NCBI GenBank assembly: GCA_017430725.1
Contig: JAFRMK010000004.1
Coordinates: 1-39,061 of the forward strand
Length of the DNA: 39,061 nucleotides
From: Candidatus Saccharimonadota bacterium
Lineage (GTDB): Bacteria > Patescibacteriota > Saccharimonadia > Saccharimonadales > Saccharimonadaceae
Reading direction: 5' to 3'
The notes under the pieces are model-generated. The model searched no databases. It was not told where the DNA came from and saw only the letters and a list, made by a program, of their open reading frames with translations. Within the stretch, counting starts at the first letter, position 1. Every line of letters begins with the position of its first letter. Position numbers and translations under genes: made by a program. Of the stretch, positions 1-5,877 are shown in pieces.

Positions 1-117
1 GCGTGATTCGTGGTCGTTGTCGCCGAATTGTTTCGACTACGGCAATGCGAACGGGTTCTACTGGTACTCGGGCTCGGGCTACTACAGCGTCCGCGGCACT
101 TATGCGGTGCGTCCCGT
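1..117 (+). repeat. DGR variable repeat (VR)
   Basis: Aligns without gaps to the template repeat at 321-437 (constant offset 320). Differences are at 5, 30, 35, 38, 41, 42, 59, 65, 71, 72, 77, 78, 80, 83, 87, 92, 93, 95, 96 and 101. At every one the template has A and the VR has G, T or C. The 3' end (about 102-117) is an invariant GC-rich stretch that matches the expected initiation-of-mutagenic-homing (IMH) site; homology breaks down from 118 on (CG versus AT), as in IMH versus IMH*. The true 5' limit may lie before base 1. Confidence 0.95.
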
Positions 118-193
118 CGTTTCAATCGCACCCGGAACCGCCATTTCGGCAGGGGATGGAAGCAAAGAGTATCCGTGGGAGCTTGAGCACTAG
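2..193 (+). CDS. DGR target protein, C-terminal variable domain (5' end outside window)
   Basis: Partial gene: 63 residues remain, in the frame that begins at base 2 and ends with TAG. The visible part starts RDSWSLSPN, continues through a Tyr/Gly/Ser-rich stretch (residues 11-34), then AVRPVVSI and a short tail ending WELEH. An aromatic- and Gly-rich stretch followed by a VRPVVS-type end is typical of C-type-lectin-fold variable domains of DGR target proteins, which usually act as binding or adhesion modules. The residues that differ from the template translation are Asn-type codons (AAC/AAT) changed to Asp, Gly, Tyr, Ser, Cys or Arg, the expected outcome of adenine mutagenesis. The ligand and the N-terminal architecture cannot be seen because the window begins inside the gene. 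The fold assignment is inference; the DGR-target role is well supported by the neighbouring TR and RT. Confidence 0.88.
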   Translation, partial: RDSWSLSPNCFDYGNANGFYWYSGSGYYSVRGTYAVRPVVSIAPGTAISAGDGSKEYPWELEH

Positions 194-209
194 GACGTCT
201 TGAGCGATG

Positions 210-258
210 GTTCCGCCTCGAAGACGGAACAAATGCTCGCGAAATCCTTTTCGCGAGC
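210..258. other. Tandem hairpins downstream of VR
   Basis: Two inverted repeats follow the target-gene stop. The first pairs 210-215 with 225-230 (GTTCCG/CGGAAC). The second is a perfect 10-bp stem, 235-244 with 249-258 (GCTCGCGAAA/TTTCGCGAGC), around a 4-base loop. There is no T-run after it, so it is a poor intrinsic terminator. A perfect stem with a 4-base loop downstream of the IMH resembles the hairpin/cruciform that stimulates retrohoming in the Bordetella phage DGR, although here it lies about 120 bases beyond the VR end. Role inferred. Confidence 0.6.
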
Positions 259-268
259 CTAGGTGTAG

Positions 269-274
269 TATAAT
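269..274 (+). promoter_or_regulatory. -10 box of the TR RNA promoter
   Basis: TATAAT at 269-274 would start transcription near 281, about 40 bases before the template repeat. The matching -35 position falls inside the preceding hairpin and is weak. It probably drives the TR RNA and perhaps avd and the RT gene. Confidence 0.6.
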
Positions 275-280
275 TGATGA

Positions 281-680
281 TGAGATTCTTCCGTGAAGTG
301 GCGCCGGTTGGCGTGAGTTCGCGTAATTCGTGGTCGTTGTCGCCGAATTATTTCAACAACAACAATGCGAACGGGTTCAACTGGAACTCGAACTCGAACA
401 ACAACAACGTCAACAACACTAATGCGGTGCGTCCCGTATTTTCACTTTTTGAATCATGGGTTGGTCGTATAGCGCAAGCGACTGCGTGTCGGCTTGAACG
501 TTATGTAAATGGCTCGCCCGATTCACTTTTCATAGGAAAGTGAAACAGGAAGCGTCTCTGGCGTACGGGTTTTTGACCTGTGCCCTAAAACAATTGCCCC
601 AAGTGACTGGTTCTGGCGAATAGCATCATTATTGAGCGCGAAAGTTGGGCTTTTCAGATTGGGGCAGAACCGAGGAAGAA
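281..680 (+). ncRNA. DGR template RNA with structured 3' spacer
   Basis: Proposed non-coding transcript carrying the TR (321-437) and the roughly 240-base spacer up to avd. The spacer is rich in pairing: a 10-bp stem 522-531/535-544 (one G-T pair), and a potential H-type pseudoknot in which 595-602 (TGCCCCAA) pairs with 659-666 (TTGGGGCA) and 609-613 (GGTTC) pairs with 667-671 (GAACC), ending just before the avd ribosome site. In studied DGRs the RNA flanking the TR is bound by Avd-RT and primes cDNA synthesis; assigning that job here is inference. No convincing protein is encoded between 194 and 680. Confidence 0.6.
321..437 (+). repeat. DGR template repeat (TR)
   Basis: Invariant donor copy for the VR at 1-117. 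It has 36 adenines, mostly in AAC/AAT triplets in the frame that matches the target protein, so substitutions generate diverse residues while conserved Trp, Phe, Ser and Gly codons lack adenine. It lies in an intergenic position between target gene and avd, the usual cassette layout. The similarity may extend further 5' than 321, but the VR copy is cut off by the window edge. Confidence 0.95.
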
Positions 681-1061
681 ATGACGACGGATAAACGAAA
701 AGACCCACGCTACCGCTTGCTTGACATGATAATGGATTTGCGTCTTTATAGCAGGACTTATGTTGTGAATAATATCCCGAATGTGCACCGCGATTTGCGC
801 ATTAGATTGCTTGACGAGAGCTATGCTTTGGCGGGGAGCGCGCTGGCGGCGGCTTATACGGTTGGCAATATTCGACGGAAGCATTTGGCCGAAATGTGTG
901 TGGAGTTGGGGAAGATTAATATGATTCTTTCGGAATTAAAAAAGGTACAAGCGATTTCGCCACGAAGACTTAGTGCAATGGCTGGGAAGTTGTCGGATAT
1001 AAAGGACGTGGTGTTTGGTTGGAGGCAGAATGAAGAAGCAAAGAAGGCTACAAAAAAATAG
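681..1061 (+). CDS. avd: Avd-like DGR accessory variability determinant
   Basis: A 126-residue, Arg/Lys- and Leu-rich, all-helical protein of the size and pattern of the Avd four-helix-bundle family, which forms a pentameric barrel that binds the DGR reverse transcriptase and template RNA. Helices can be placed at about 11-32, 36-60, 63-90 and 93-118. It lies between TR and RT, the standard position. ATG 681 is chosen because a purine-rich GAGGAAG (672-678) precedes it; a TTG at 645 in the same frame would add 12 residues overlapping the proposed RNA pseudoknot. The 3' end overlaps the RT gene by 32 bases, suggesting translational coupling. Family call rests on pattern and context, without a profile search. 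Confidence 0.85.
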   Translation: MTTDKRKDPRYRLLDMIMDLRLYSRTYVVNNIPNVHRDLRIRLLDESYALAGSALAAAYTVGNIRRKHLAEMCVELGKINMILSELKKVQAISPRRLSAMAGKLSDIKDVVFGWRQNEEAKKATKK

Positions 1062-2217
1062 TCGCCATATTTATGACGAGGCAGTATCTTACGAAAATTT
1101 GTTTAAGATGTGGAAGACTGTGCGGAAGACTTGCAAGAATAAGCCTTTGCTGATGGCATTTTCACTGAATTTGCATGCGAATTTAGGGAAAATTGAGCAA
1201 GAGCTGAAAACGCGGAGCTATCGGCCACATCGTTTTCGGACTTTTATGATTTTTGAGCCGAAGCCGAGATTGGTGATGAGTCAGTTGATTCGAGACAAGA
1301 TAGTGAATCATTTTGTGGCGAATTTCTTTCTTTTACCCTTGCTGGAGGATTGCTTGATTGACCAGAACGTTGCGACGCGGAAGGGATTCGGGTCGGCTGA
1401 GGCGATGCGCCAGTTGAAAGCGTATTTCGCTTCGATTTTGGCGAAACATCCGGGACAAAAGGTTTATGCGCTGAAGGTTGACGTGAGTAAGTATTTTTAT
1501 AGTATTGAGCATGAGAAATTGATGAGAATGCTTCGCAAGAAGATTTTGGATAAAGATGTGCTTTGGCTGATTAAACTGTTAATTGACGAGACGGATAAGC
1601 CGTATATTAATCGGTCAATTCAGAAGTTCAATCGGCGGTTTTCGACAGATATTCCGGAGTATCGACGGGGGAGAGGGCTGAGTATCGGGGCGATGGCGAG
1701 TCAGTTTCTGGCGATTTATTTTCTGAACGAGCTTGACCACAAAATTAAGGAAGAACTGCGCTGTCGATATTATTTACGCTACATGGATGATTTATTGGTT
1801 TTATCGACGGATAAAAATGAGTTGCGCAAGATACTTGATTGGTTGACGGTTGAATTGGAGAAGTTGGGCCTGACGGTAAATCCAAAATCACGGATTTACA
1901 ATTGCGCAGACGGTTTCGTGTTTTTGGGCTTTCGTTATCGGATCGTAGAAGGACGCCTGCAAGTGTCCTGTGCGGGCGCGACGGTGCGAAGAATTTACCA
2001 GCGGATATTGCTTAAACGGGGGGATTTTTTTGATGGTCCGATGTCGATGGGGCGAGAAGAATTTCGGCAGATGATTGCGAGTTATTGTGGATATTTCGGT
2101 TGTTGCGGAAGGGCGGGGTTGGCACGACTGGAAGGTATGGTGCGGGTGGAGGTAGTCGAAACCTCGTCTTATCCTTGGGAAGGATACATAATAGCCGTTA
2201 TACGACACCCGCAATAG
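1030..2217 (+). CDS. DGR reverse transcriptase
   Basis: A 395-residue retron/group-II-like reverse transcriptase. The first catalytic Asp is in ALKVDVSKYFYSI (D151), the DGR-hallmark motif IGAMASQ (I/V/L-G-x3-S-Q) is at 219-225, and the catalytic YMDD is at 251-254, followed by a LGFRY motif near 299. There is no X/maturase or endonuclease extension; the C-terminal thumb is short, as in DGR RTs. With Avd it would copy the TR RNA into adenine-mutagenised cDNA that replaces the VR. ATG 1030 is preceded by GGAGG (1021-1025) and overlaps the end of avd. The gene ends about 40 bases from the converging tRNA-Asp. All catalytic residues are present, so the element looks active. Confidence 0.95.
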   Translation: MKKQRRLQKNSRHIYDEAVSYENLFKMWKTVRKTCKNKPLLMAFSLNLHANLGKIEQELKTRSYRPHRFRTFMIFEPKPRLVMSQLIRDKIVNHFVANFFLLPLLEDCLIDQNVATRKGFGSAEAMRQLKAYFASILAKHPGQKVYALKVDVSKYFYSIEHEKLMRMLRKKILDKDVLWLIKLLIDETDKPYINRSIQKFNRRFSTDIPEYRRGRGLSIGAMASQFLAIYFLNELDHKIKEELRCRYYLRYMDDLLVLSTDKNELRKILDWLTVELEKLGLTVNPKSRIYNCADGFVFLGFRYRIVEGRLQVSCAGATVRRIYQRILLKRGDFFDGPMSMGREEFRQMIASYCGYFGCCGRAGLARLEGMVRVEVVETSSYPWEGYIIAVIRHPQ

Positions 2218-2231
2218 ATATAGTATAGCAT

Positions 2232-2252
2232 AAAAAAGTCCCCGACAGGGGA
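2232..2252 (-). terminator. Terminator of tRNA-Asp
   Basis: On the minus strand a 5-bp stem with a 4-base loop (2239-2243/2248-2252, TCCCC/GGGGA on +) is followed by six T, just downstream of the tRNA CCA end. Confidence 0.75.
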
Positions 2253-2258
2253 TGATTC

Positions 2259-2335
2259 TGGCGGGCCCGACCAGATTCGAACTGGCGATCTCCTCCGTGA
2301 CAGGGAGGCGTACTAAACCACTATACCACGAGCCC
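2259..2335 (-). tRNA. tRNA-Asp(GTC)
   Basis: 77 nt cloverleaf with encoded CCA (complement of 2259-2261). Acceptor GGGCTCG pairs with CGGGCCC including one G-T pair, discriminator G. The anticodon stem CCTCC/GGAGG encloses CTGTCAC, giving anticodon GTC. The T-loop is TTCGAAT. Confidence 0.96.
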
Positions 2336-2346
2336 GTGTGCTTAAA

Positions 2347-2352
2347 AGTATA
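2347..2352 (-). promoter_or_regulatory. -10 box for tRNA-Asp
   Basis: TATACT on the minus strand, 11 bases before the tRNA 5' end. Confidence 0.55.
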
Positions 2353-2390
2353 ACATGGGGCGACTGGTATGGCAAGGGGGGGATGCGGTT

Positions 2391-2419
2391 TTGACGTAGG
2401 CGGAGGATGGTTGTAAGAT
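2391..2419 (+). promoter_or_regulatory. Promoter of the secreted-protein gene at 2471
   Basis: TTGACG (2391-2396), a 17-base spacer and TAAGAT (2414-2419). Transcription would begin near 2426, giving a leader of about 45 bases with a ribosome site. Confidence 0.6.
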
Positions 2420-2470
2420 AAGAAAGCACCTTAATATTTTTTCCAAATATGCAAGAATGGGGGTGAAGCA

Positions 2471-3391
2471 ATGCGACGAAGGATTGAGCTGGTGCTGACA
2501 GTGATACTCGTGGTGGCTTTGCTGGCGAGTGTTAAAGCGTGGGTGTCACAGGAGTTGGCGGCGGTTTCGATATCACAAGAGATACGCGCTGACGAGATGA
2601 CGCCACTTGGCCTGAAGCTGATTTATGAGGGCAGGATGCCGAGGAAGATTGGCTCCGTGCAGGGTTTTGCGATTACGCGGCAGTACTATGTAATTGCGAT
2701 GCGACCGCCTGGCGATGAAGCGGAAGGTGGCGAAACGAATAATCGGCTGGTGCTGATTAATCGGGATACGCTAGTGGATGAAAGCGCGCGATTTGCGGAA
2801 ACGATGACCGCCTATGAGTTGGGCCATGCGAATGGAATGACCTACAATCCGAGGACGAACGAGATTTTGGTGGTTGGGATTCGAGCAAACTCGATACACT
2901 GTGACGGAATTGCGCACATTCGTGCGAGTGATTTTGCGGTGACATCAGTCGAAAGTTTGCCATCTGGCACGGCGAGCGGCATTGCCTGTATGGAACAGGG
3001 CTATATCTTGCGTTCTGGCTCAACGATTCGACGCATGAGCGAACGATTCCAAACGGTGTCTGAGATGGCTTTGTTTGAATCGGGGCTGGAAGTTCAGGAT
3101 ATCGCCTATCGGAACGGCCATGTTTATATGGCGGATTGGGCCAGTTGGGCGCGGTGGCCGGCGCTGTGGCGGTTGCGATTGCGGCCAGACCAGAACGTTA
3201 TCTATAAGATGCGGCTAACGAACGGCAAGGTGGAGGCTTTTTTGGTGAAGTGCCCAAGGCGCGAGCTGGAAAGTCTTTGTTTTGCGGGGCAAGACTGCTA
3301 CTTATTGATGAATGGACTGGGGAAGGACAATCGGAAATTCTATATTTACCGCGTGGCGCGCGATGCGGCTTTTGACGCATTGATGGCATAG
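2471..3391 (+). CDS. Predicted exported or membrane-anchored protein, propeller-like, unknown function
   Basis: 306 residues. Residues 1-5 are basic (MRRRI) and 6-24 form one hydrophobic segment, so the protein is either secreted or anchored with its body outside the cell. The rest is a series of short beta-type stretches with repeated hydrophobic-aromatic strand patterns (for example GFAITRQYYVIAM, ANGMTYNPRTNEILVVG, VQDIAYRNGHVYMADW), which suggests a beta-propeller of the NHL/SMP-30/phytase-like kind, but no family signature is clear. Two Cys pairs could form disulfides. GGGGGTG is close to ATG 2471. It is a single-gene unit with its own promoter and a strong terminator. I do not recognise a specific function. 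Confidence 0.7.
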   Translation: MRRRIELVLTVILVVALLASVKAWVSQELAAVSISQEIRADEMTPLGLKLIYEGRMPRKIGSVQGFAITRQYYVIAMRPPGDEAEGGETNNRLVLINRDTLVDESARFAETMTAYELGHANGMTYNPRTNEILVVGIRANSIHCDGIAHIRASDFAVTSVESLPSGTASGIACMEQGYILRSGSTIRRMSERFQTVSEMALFESGLEVQDIAYRNGHVYMADWASWARWPALWRLRLRPDQNVIYKMRLTNGKVEAFLVKCPRRELESLCFAGQDCYLLMNGLGKDNRKFYIYRVARDAAFDALMA

Positions 3392-3404
3392 TTGGAAAAA
3401 ATAT

Positions 3405-3432
3405 AACCGGAGGCTGAGTGTCTCCGGTTTTT
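3405..3432 (+). terminator. Intrinsic terminator after the 2471 gene
   Basis: 8-bp perfect stem AACCGGAG/CTCCGGTT (3405-3412/3422-3429) followed by a T-run. Confidence 0.9.
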
Positions 3433-3451
3433 CCATTTCAAGGTGTTGTGG

Positions 3452-3457
3452 TATAAT
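3452..3457 (+). promoter_or_regulatory. -10 box for tRNA-Thr(CGT)
   Basis: Consensus TATAAT 12 bases before the tRNA 5' end. No clear -35 is visible because the preceding terminator occupies the site. Confidence 0.75.
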
Positions 3458-3469
3458 ATTCCGCAAGGT

Positions 3470-3545
3470 GCCGCTGTAGCTCAGTTGGTAGAGCAGCTCA
3501 TTCGTAACGAGCAGGTCACAGGTTCGACCCCTGCCAGCGGCTCCA
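3470..3545 (+). tRNA. tRNA-Thr(CGT)
   Basis: 76 nt with encoded CCA. Acceptor GCCGCTG/CAGCGGC, D arm GCTC/GAGC, anticodon loop TTCGTAA giving CGT (reads ACG). Two positions would be A-C mismatches: the bottom of the anticodon stem (GCTCA/CGAGC, 31-39) and the outer T-stem pair (ACAGG/CCTGC, 49-65). The rest of the cloverleaf is normal. Confidence 0.93.
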
Positions 3546-3625
3546 TTTTTTGATGGCTGCGGCCGGCGCAGGCGGTCATGGGATGGCGAACGGGGGGCGT
3601 TTTGTCATAAAACAGAAAGATATGG

Positions 3626-3631
3626 TAAAAT
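3626..3631 (+). promoter_or_regulatory. Leaderless-type promoter (extended -10)
   Basis: TGG-TAAAAT with the ATG of the next gene only 10 bases further on and no ribosome site between. Confidence 0.65.
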
Positions 3632-3641
3632 ATCTTCCAAG

Positions 3642-4004
3642 ATGAAGCAGTTAGCGACAGACTTTGAGGCGATATTCAAGCGCGACAAGTCTCTAGTGAT
3701 ATGGATGATAGTGAATTTTGGATTGAGCGTTTGGCTGTTTTTTGAGGCGATTTTTCATCTGAATGCAGGCAATGCAGTGGTCTATTCGCGCTATTCGGAT
3801 ATCAATAACGGCTATTCGATGAGTGGATGGTGGTATTTCTTGAGTTTTGCGATTATTGCGATTGTGATGGGGGCGGGGCATATCTTGATTGCGGCGCGGC
3901 TGCATAATCGCCGAGGCAAAGATGTGGCGCGATTGTTTTTGGGCGTGAGTTGCGTTTTGTTGGTAATTGCGCTGCGCGTGCTGATGAACATTGTCGGAGA
4001 CTGA
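3642..4004 (+). CDS. Small integral membrane protein, unknown function
   Basis: 120 residues with three hydrophobic membrane segments at about 18-38, 63-84 and 96-116. The loop between the first two holds Asn/Tyr/Ser (DINNGYSMSGWWYF), probably exposed outside the membrane. No enzyme motif is visible. The start is set by the extended -10 box 10 bases upstream, so the mRNA is probably leaderless. The stop is 3 bases before the glycosyltransferase ATG at 4008, so the two genes form one operon and this protein may assist the glycosyltransferase, though that is inferred only from position. Confidence 0.75.
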   Translation: MKQLATDFEAIFKRDKSLVIWMIVNFGLSVWLFFEAIFHLNAGNAVVYSRYSDINNGYSMSGWWYFLSFAIIAIVMGAGHILIAARLHNRRGKDVARLFLGVSCVLLVIALRVLMNIVGD

Positions 4005-4007
4005 TAG

Positions 4008-5630
4008 ATGTCCAAAGTGATTGAAATACCGGTGGGTAAGCGAACGCGGCGGTATCGATTCTTTGAAATGTTCCCGGCGATGGTCAGCCTGGGTATTATG
4101 GCGCTACTGGTGATTTTGTCGGCGATTTCTTCGGTGGCCGGTGCGGTATTTTTACTGGTCATAGTGATTGGTAGCGTCGTGAAAGCGATTGGCGTGATGG
4201 TGCGGACGGTTCAGGGGTATCATACGGTACAGGACGGTATGCGGGTGGATTGGCGGCGGCGAGTCGAACAGTTGGCGGAGCCGAAGAAAAGCTACGAGAG
4301 CTTGGTGCACAGTAAGAGTCGGGCCTATGGTCATGAGCAGCATCTGCGGAATTTGTGCGCATTGGCGGCCGCGGAGGAGGGGTATTATCCCAAGCCGAAG
4401 GATATTTATCATGCGGTGATTATAACGATGTACAACGAAGGATTGGAGGTGTTGGAGCCGACAATCGAAAGTGTTTTGGCGTCGACTTTTCCGAAAGAGC
4501 AGATGATGGTGATATTGGCTTATGAAGAGCGGGGTGGTGCCGATGCGGAGGCGGTGGCGCAAACTTTGGCGAAGAAATACAAGGGCAAGTTTAATGAGTT
4601 TGTACTTTCGAAGCACCCAGATGGATTACCGAATGAGGTGATAGGTAAAGGCGGTAATATTACATGGGCGGGACGACGATTGCAGGAGCTAGTGAAAACG
4701 AAAGGACTGCGCTATAGCGATGTGATTGTGACGACTTTGGATAGCGACAACCGGCCCCATAAGGTTTACTTTGATCAGGTGGCTTATGAGTATATCGTGC
4801 ATGAGGAGCGCAAGCACCTGTCTTTTCAGCCGGTTTCGTTGTTTACGAACAATATTTGGGATGCACCGGCGGTGACGCGGGTGGTGGCTTCGACTAACTC
4901 GTTCTGGAATCTGGTTTGTACGATGCGTCCGCAAGATTTGCGGAACTTTGCGTCGCATTCGCAGCCGCTGGATGCACTGGTGGAGATGGATTTTTGGAGT
5001 GTGCGGACGATTGTCGAGGACGGTCATCAGTATTGGCGCAGTTTGTTTTACTTTGACGGTGATTATGAGGTTTTGCCGATTCGGGCGCCAATTTATCAGG
5101 ATGCGGTATTGAGCGACACGCTGTTGAAGACGTTGCGAGCGCAATGGGTCCAGTTGCGGCGTTGGGATTATGGCGCAAGTGATGTGGCTTATGTGGCGGA
5201 CTACATGTTCTCGAAGCGGAGAGTAATACCATTGAAAGACTTGTTGCCGAAATTTATGCGACTGCTGGATGGTCACGTAACTTTGGCATCGACGGCGCCG
5301 ATTGTGGCCTTTGGTGGATGGATACCGTTGTTGTTTAATCTAGAGTCTTTGGATATGCTGTCGCACAATCTGCCAAGAATTGTGAGTTATATTCAGACCT
5401 TTGCGGCATGTATGCTGTTTGTATCGATTTTGCTGTCGATTAAGCTGTTGCCGCCGAAGCCGGCGCGCTATAGGGGAACGAAGCGCATTATTATGGTTTT
5501 GCAGTGGATAATGTCGCCAGTAATTGCGATTGTATATACGTCGTTTTGCGCAGTGTATTCGCAAGTGCGGTTGTTGCTGGGGCTATATATGGAGAAATTT
5601 GATGTGACCGAAAAAGCCGTGAAGACTTAG
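4008..5630 (+). CDS. Membrane-bound family 2 glycosyltransferase
   Basis: 540 residues. Two N-terminal membrane segments (about 20-42 and 44-62) precede a cytoplasmic GT-A domain: nucleotide-binding start YHAVIITMYNEG (134-145), DxD motif LDSDN (D245, D247), general-base region VEDGHQYW (E337-D338) and an acceptor motif QLRRW (382-386) resembling the Q-x-x-R-W of processive synthases such as cellulose or hyaluronan synthase. C-terminal hydrophobic segments lie at about 425-445, 455-475 and 495-520. It probably transfers sugar from a nucleotide sugar onto a growing chain or lipid at the membrane; the product cannot be inferred. It is the second gene of an operon with the small membrane protein. 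The extended glycine-rich insert KGGNITWAG (214-222) is typical of this GT2 subgroup. Confidence 0.88.
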   Translation: MSKVIEIPVGKRTRRYRFFEMFPAMVSLGIMALLVILSAISSVAGAVFLLVIVIGSVVKAIGVMVRTVQGYHTVQDGMRVDWRRRVEQLAEPKKSYESLVHSKSRAYGHEQHLRNLCALAAAEEGYYPKPKDIYHAVIITMYNEGLEVLEPTIESVLASTFPKEQMMVILAYEERGGADAEAVAQTLAKKYKGKFNEFVLSKHPDGLPNEVIGKGGNITWAGRRLQELVKTKGLRYSDVIVTTLDSDNRPHKVYFDQVAYEYIVHEERKHLSFQPVSLFTNNIWDAPAVTRVVASTNSFWNLVCTMRPQDLRNFASHSQPLDALVEMDFWSVRTIVEDGHQYWRSLFYFDGDYEVLPIRAPIYQDAVLSDTLLKTLRAQWVQLRRWDYGASDVAYVADYMFSKRRVIPLKDLLPKFMRLLDGHVTLASTAPIVAFGGWIPLLFNLESLDMLSHNLPRIVSYIQTFAACMLFVSILLSIKLLPPKPARYRGTKRIIMVLQWIMSPVIAIVYTSFCAVYSQVRLLLGLYMEKFDVTEKAVKT

Positions 5631-5655
5631 GCCTGGATTGGGGCGTTGAAGGGGT

Positions 5656-5705
5656 AAATGTTGTAGAAAATACAACATTTTTTTGATGTTGTGTTTTTTA
5701 CAACA
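5656..5705. promoter_or_regulatory. Two TTGTR-N5-TACAA palindromes, the first also terminator-like
   Basis: The first site is a 10-bp inverted repeat (5656-5665/5671-5680, AAATGTTGTA/TACAACATTT) around GAAAA and followed by T-residues, so it could end the upstream glycosyltransferase mRNA. The second copy (TTGTG-TTTTT-TACAA, 5689-5703) lies 28 bases on. The same 15-base pattern recurs at five places between 27.7 and 29.3 kb, which favours a binding site. The rest of 5706-5877 is a leader region for the vWA gene with an AT-rich TATAAA near 5761-5768 and GC-rich pairing potential at 5813-5850, but no riboswitch family that I recognise. Confidence 0.5.
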
Positions 5706-5877
5706 AGCAATTGGCCGCGGTGGGCGGCGTGAATAAAATTTTTAAGCGTAAAAATTATTATTATAAAATAATATGCTTATGATTGCAAATTGGCGTTAAG
5801 CAAGATAAGGTAGGGCCAGAAGGTGTGCCGAACGGTGACGGCCGCCGTGTACTAACAATAAGAACGGGAGAAAGTGT

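Noticed and set aside
3-203. 66-codon frame over the VR
   Set aside because: Wrong frame; the frame starting at base 2 gives the recognisable SWSLSPN...AVRPVVSI variable domain.
351-421. CRISPR-like or microsatellite array (repeated AAC)
   Set aside because: The AAC runs are Asn codons of the DGR template with no repeat-spacer periodicity; no CRISPR array was seen anywhere in the window.
274-543. 89-codon reading frame through the template repeat
   Set aside because: It exists because the TR keeps the target-protein frame. Its poly-Asn centre and unrelated tail are not protein-like; the TR is a donor RNA sequence.
645-680. TTG-started N-terminal extension of avd
   Set aside because: It lacks a ribosome site and overlaps the RNA pairing region; ATG 681 has GAGGAAG in front.
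5706-5877. Riboswitch in the vWA leader
   Set aside because: Some GC-rich pairing is present, but no c-di-GMP, c-di-AMP, guanidine or other known consensus could be matched.
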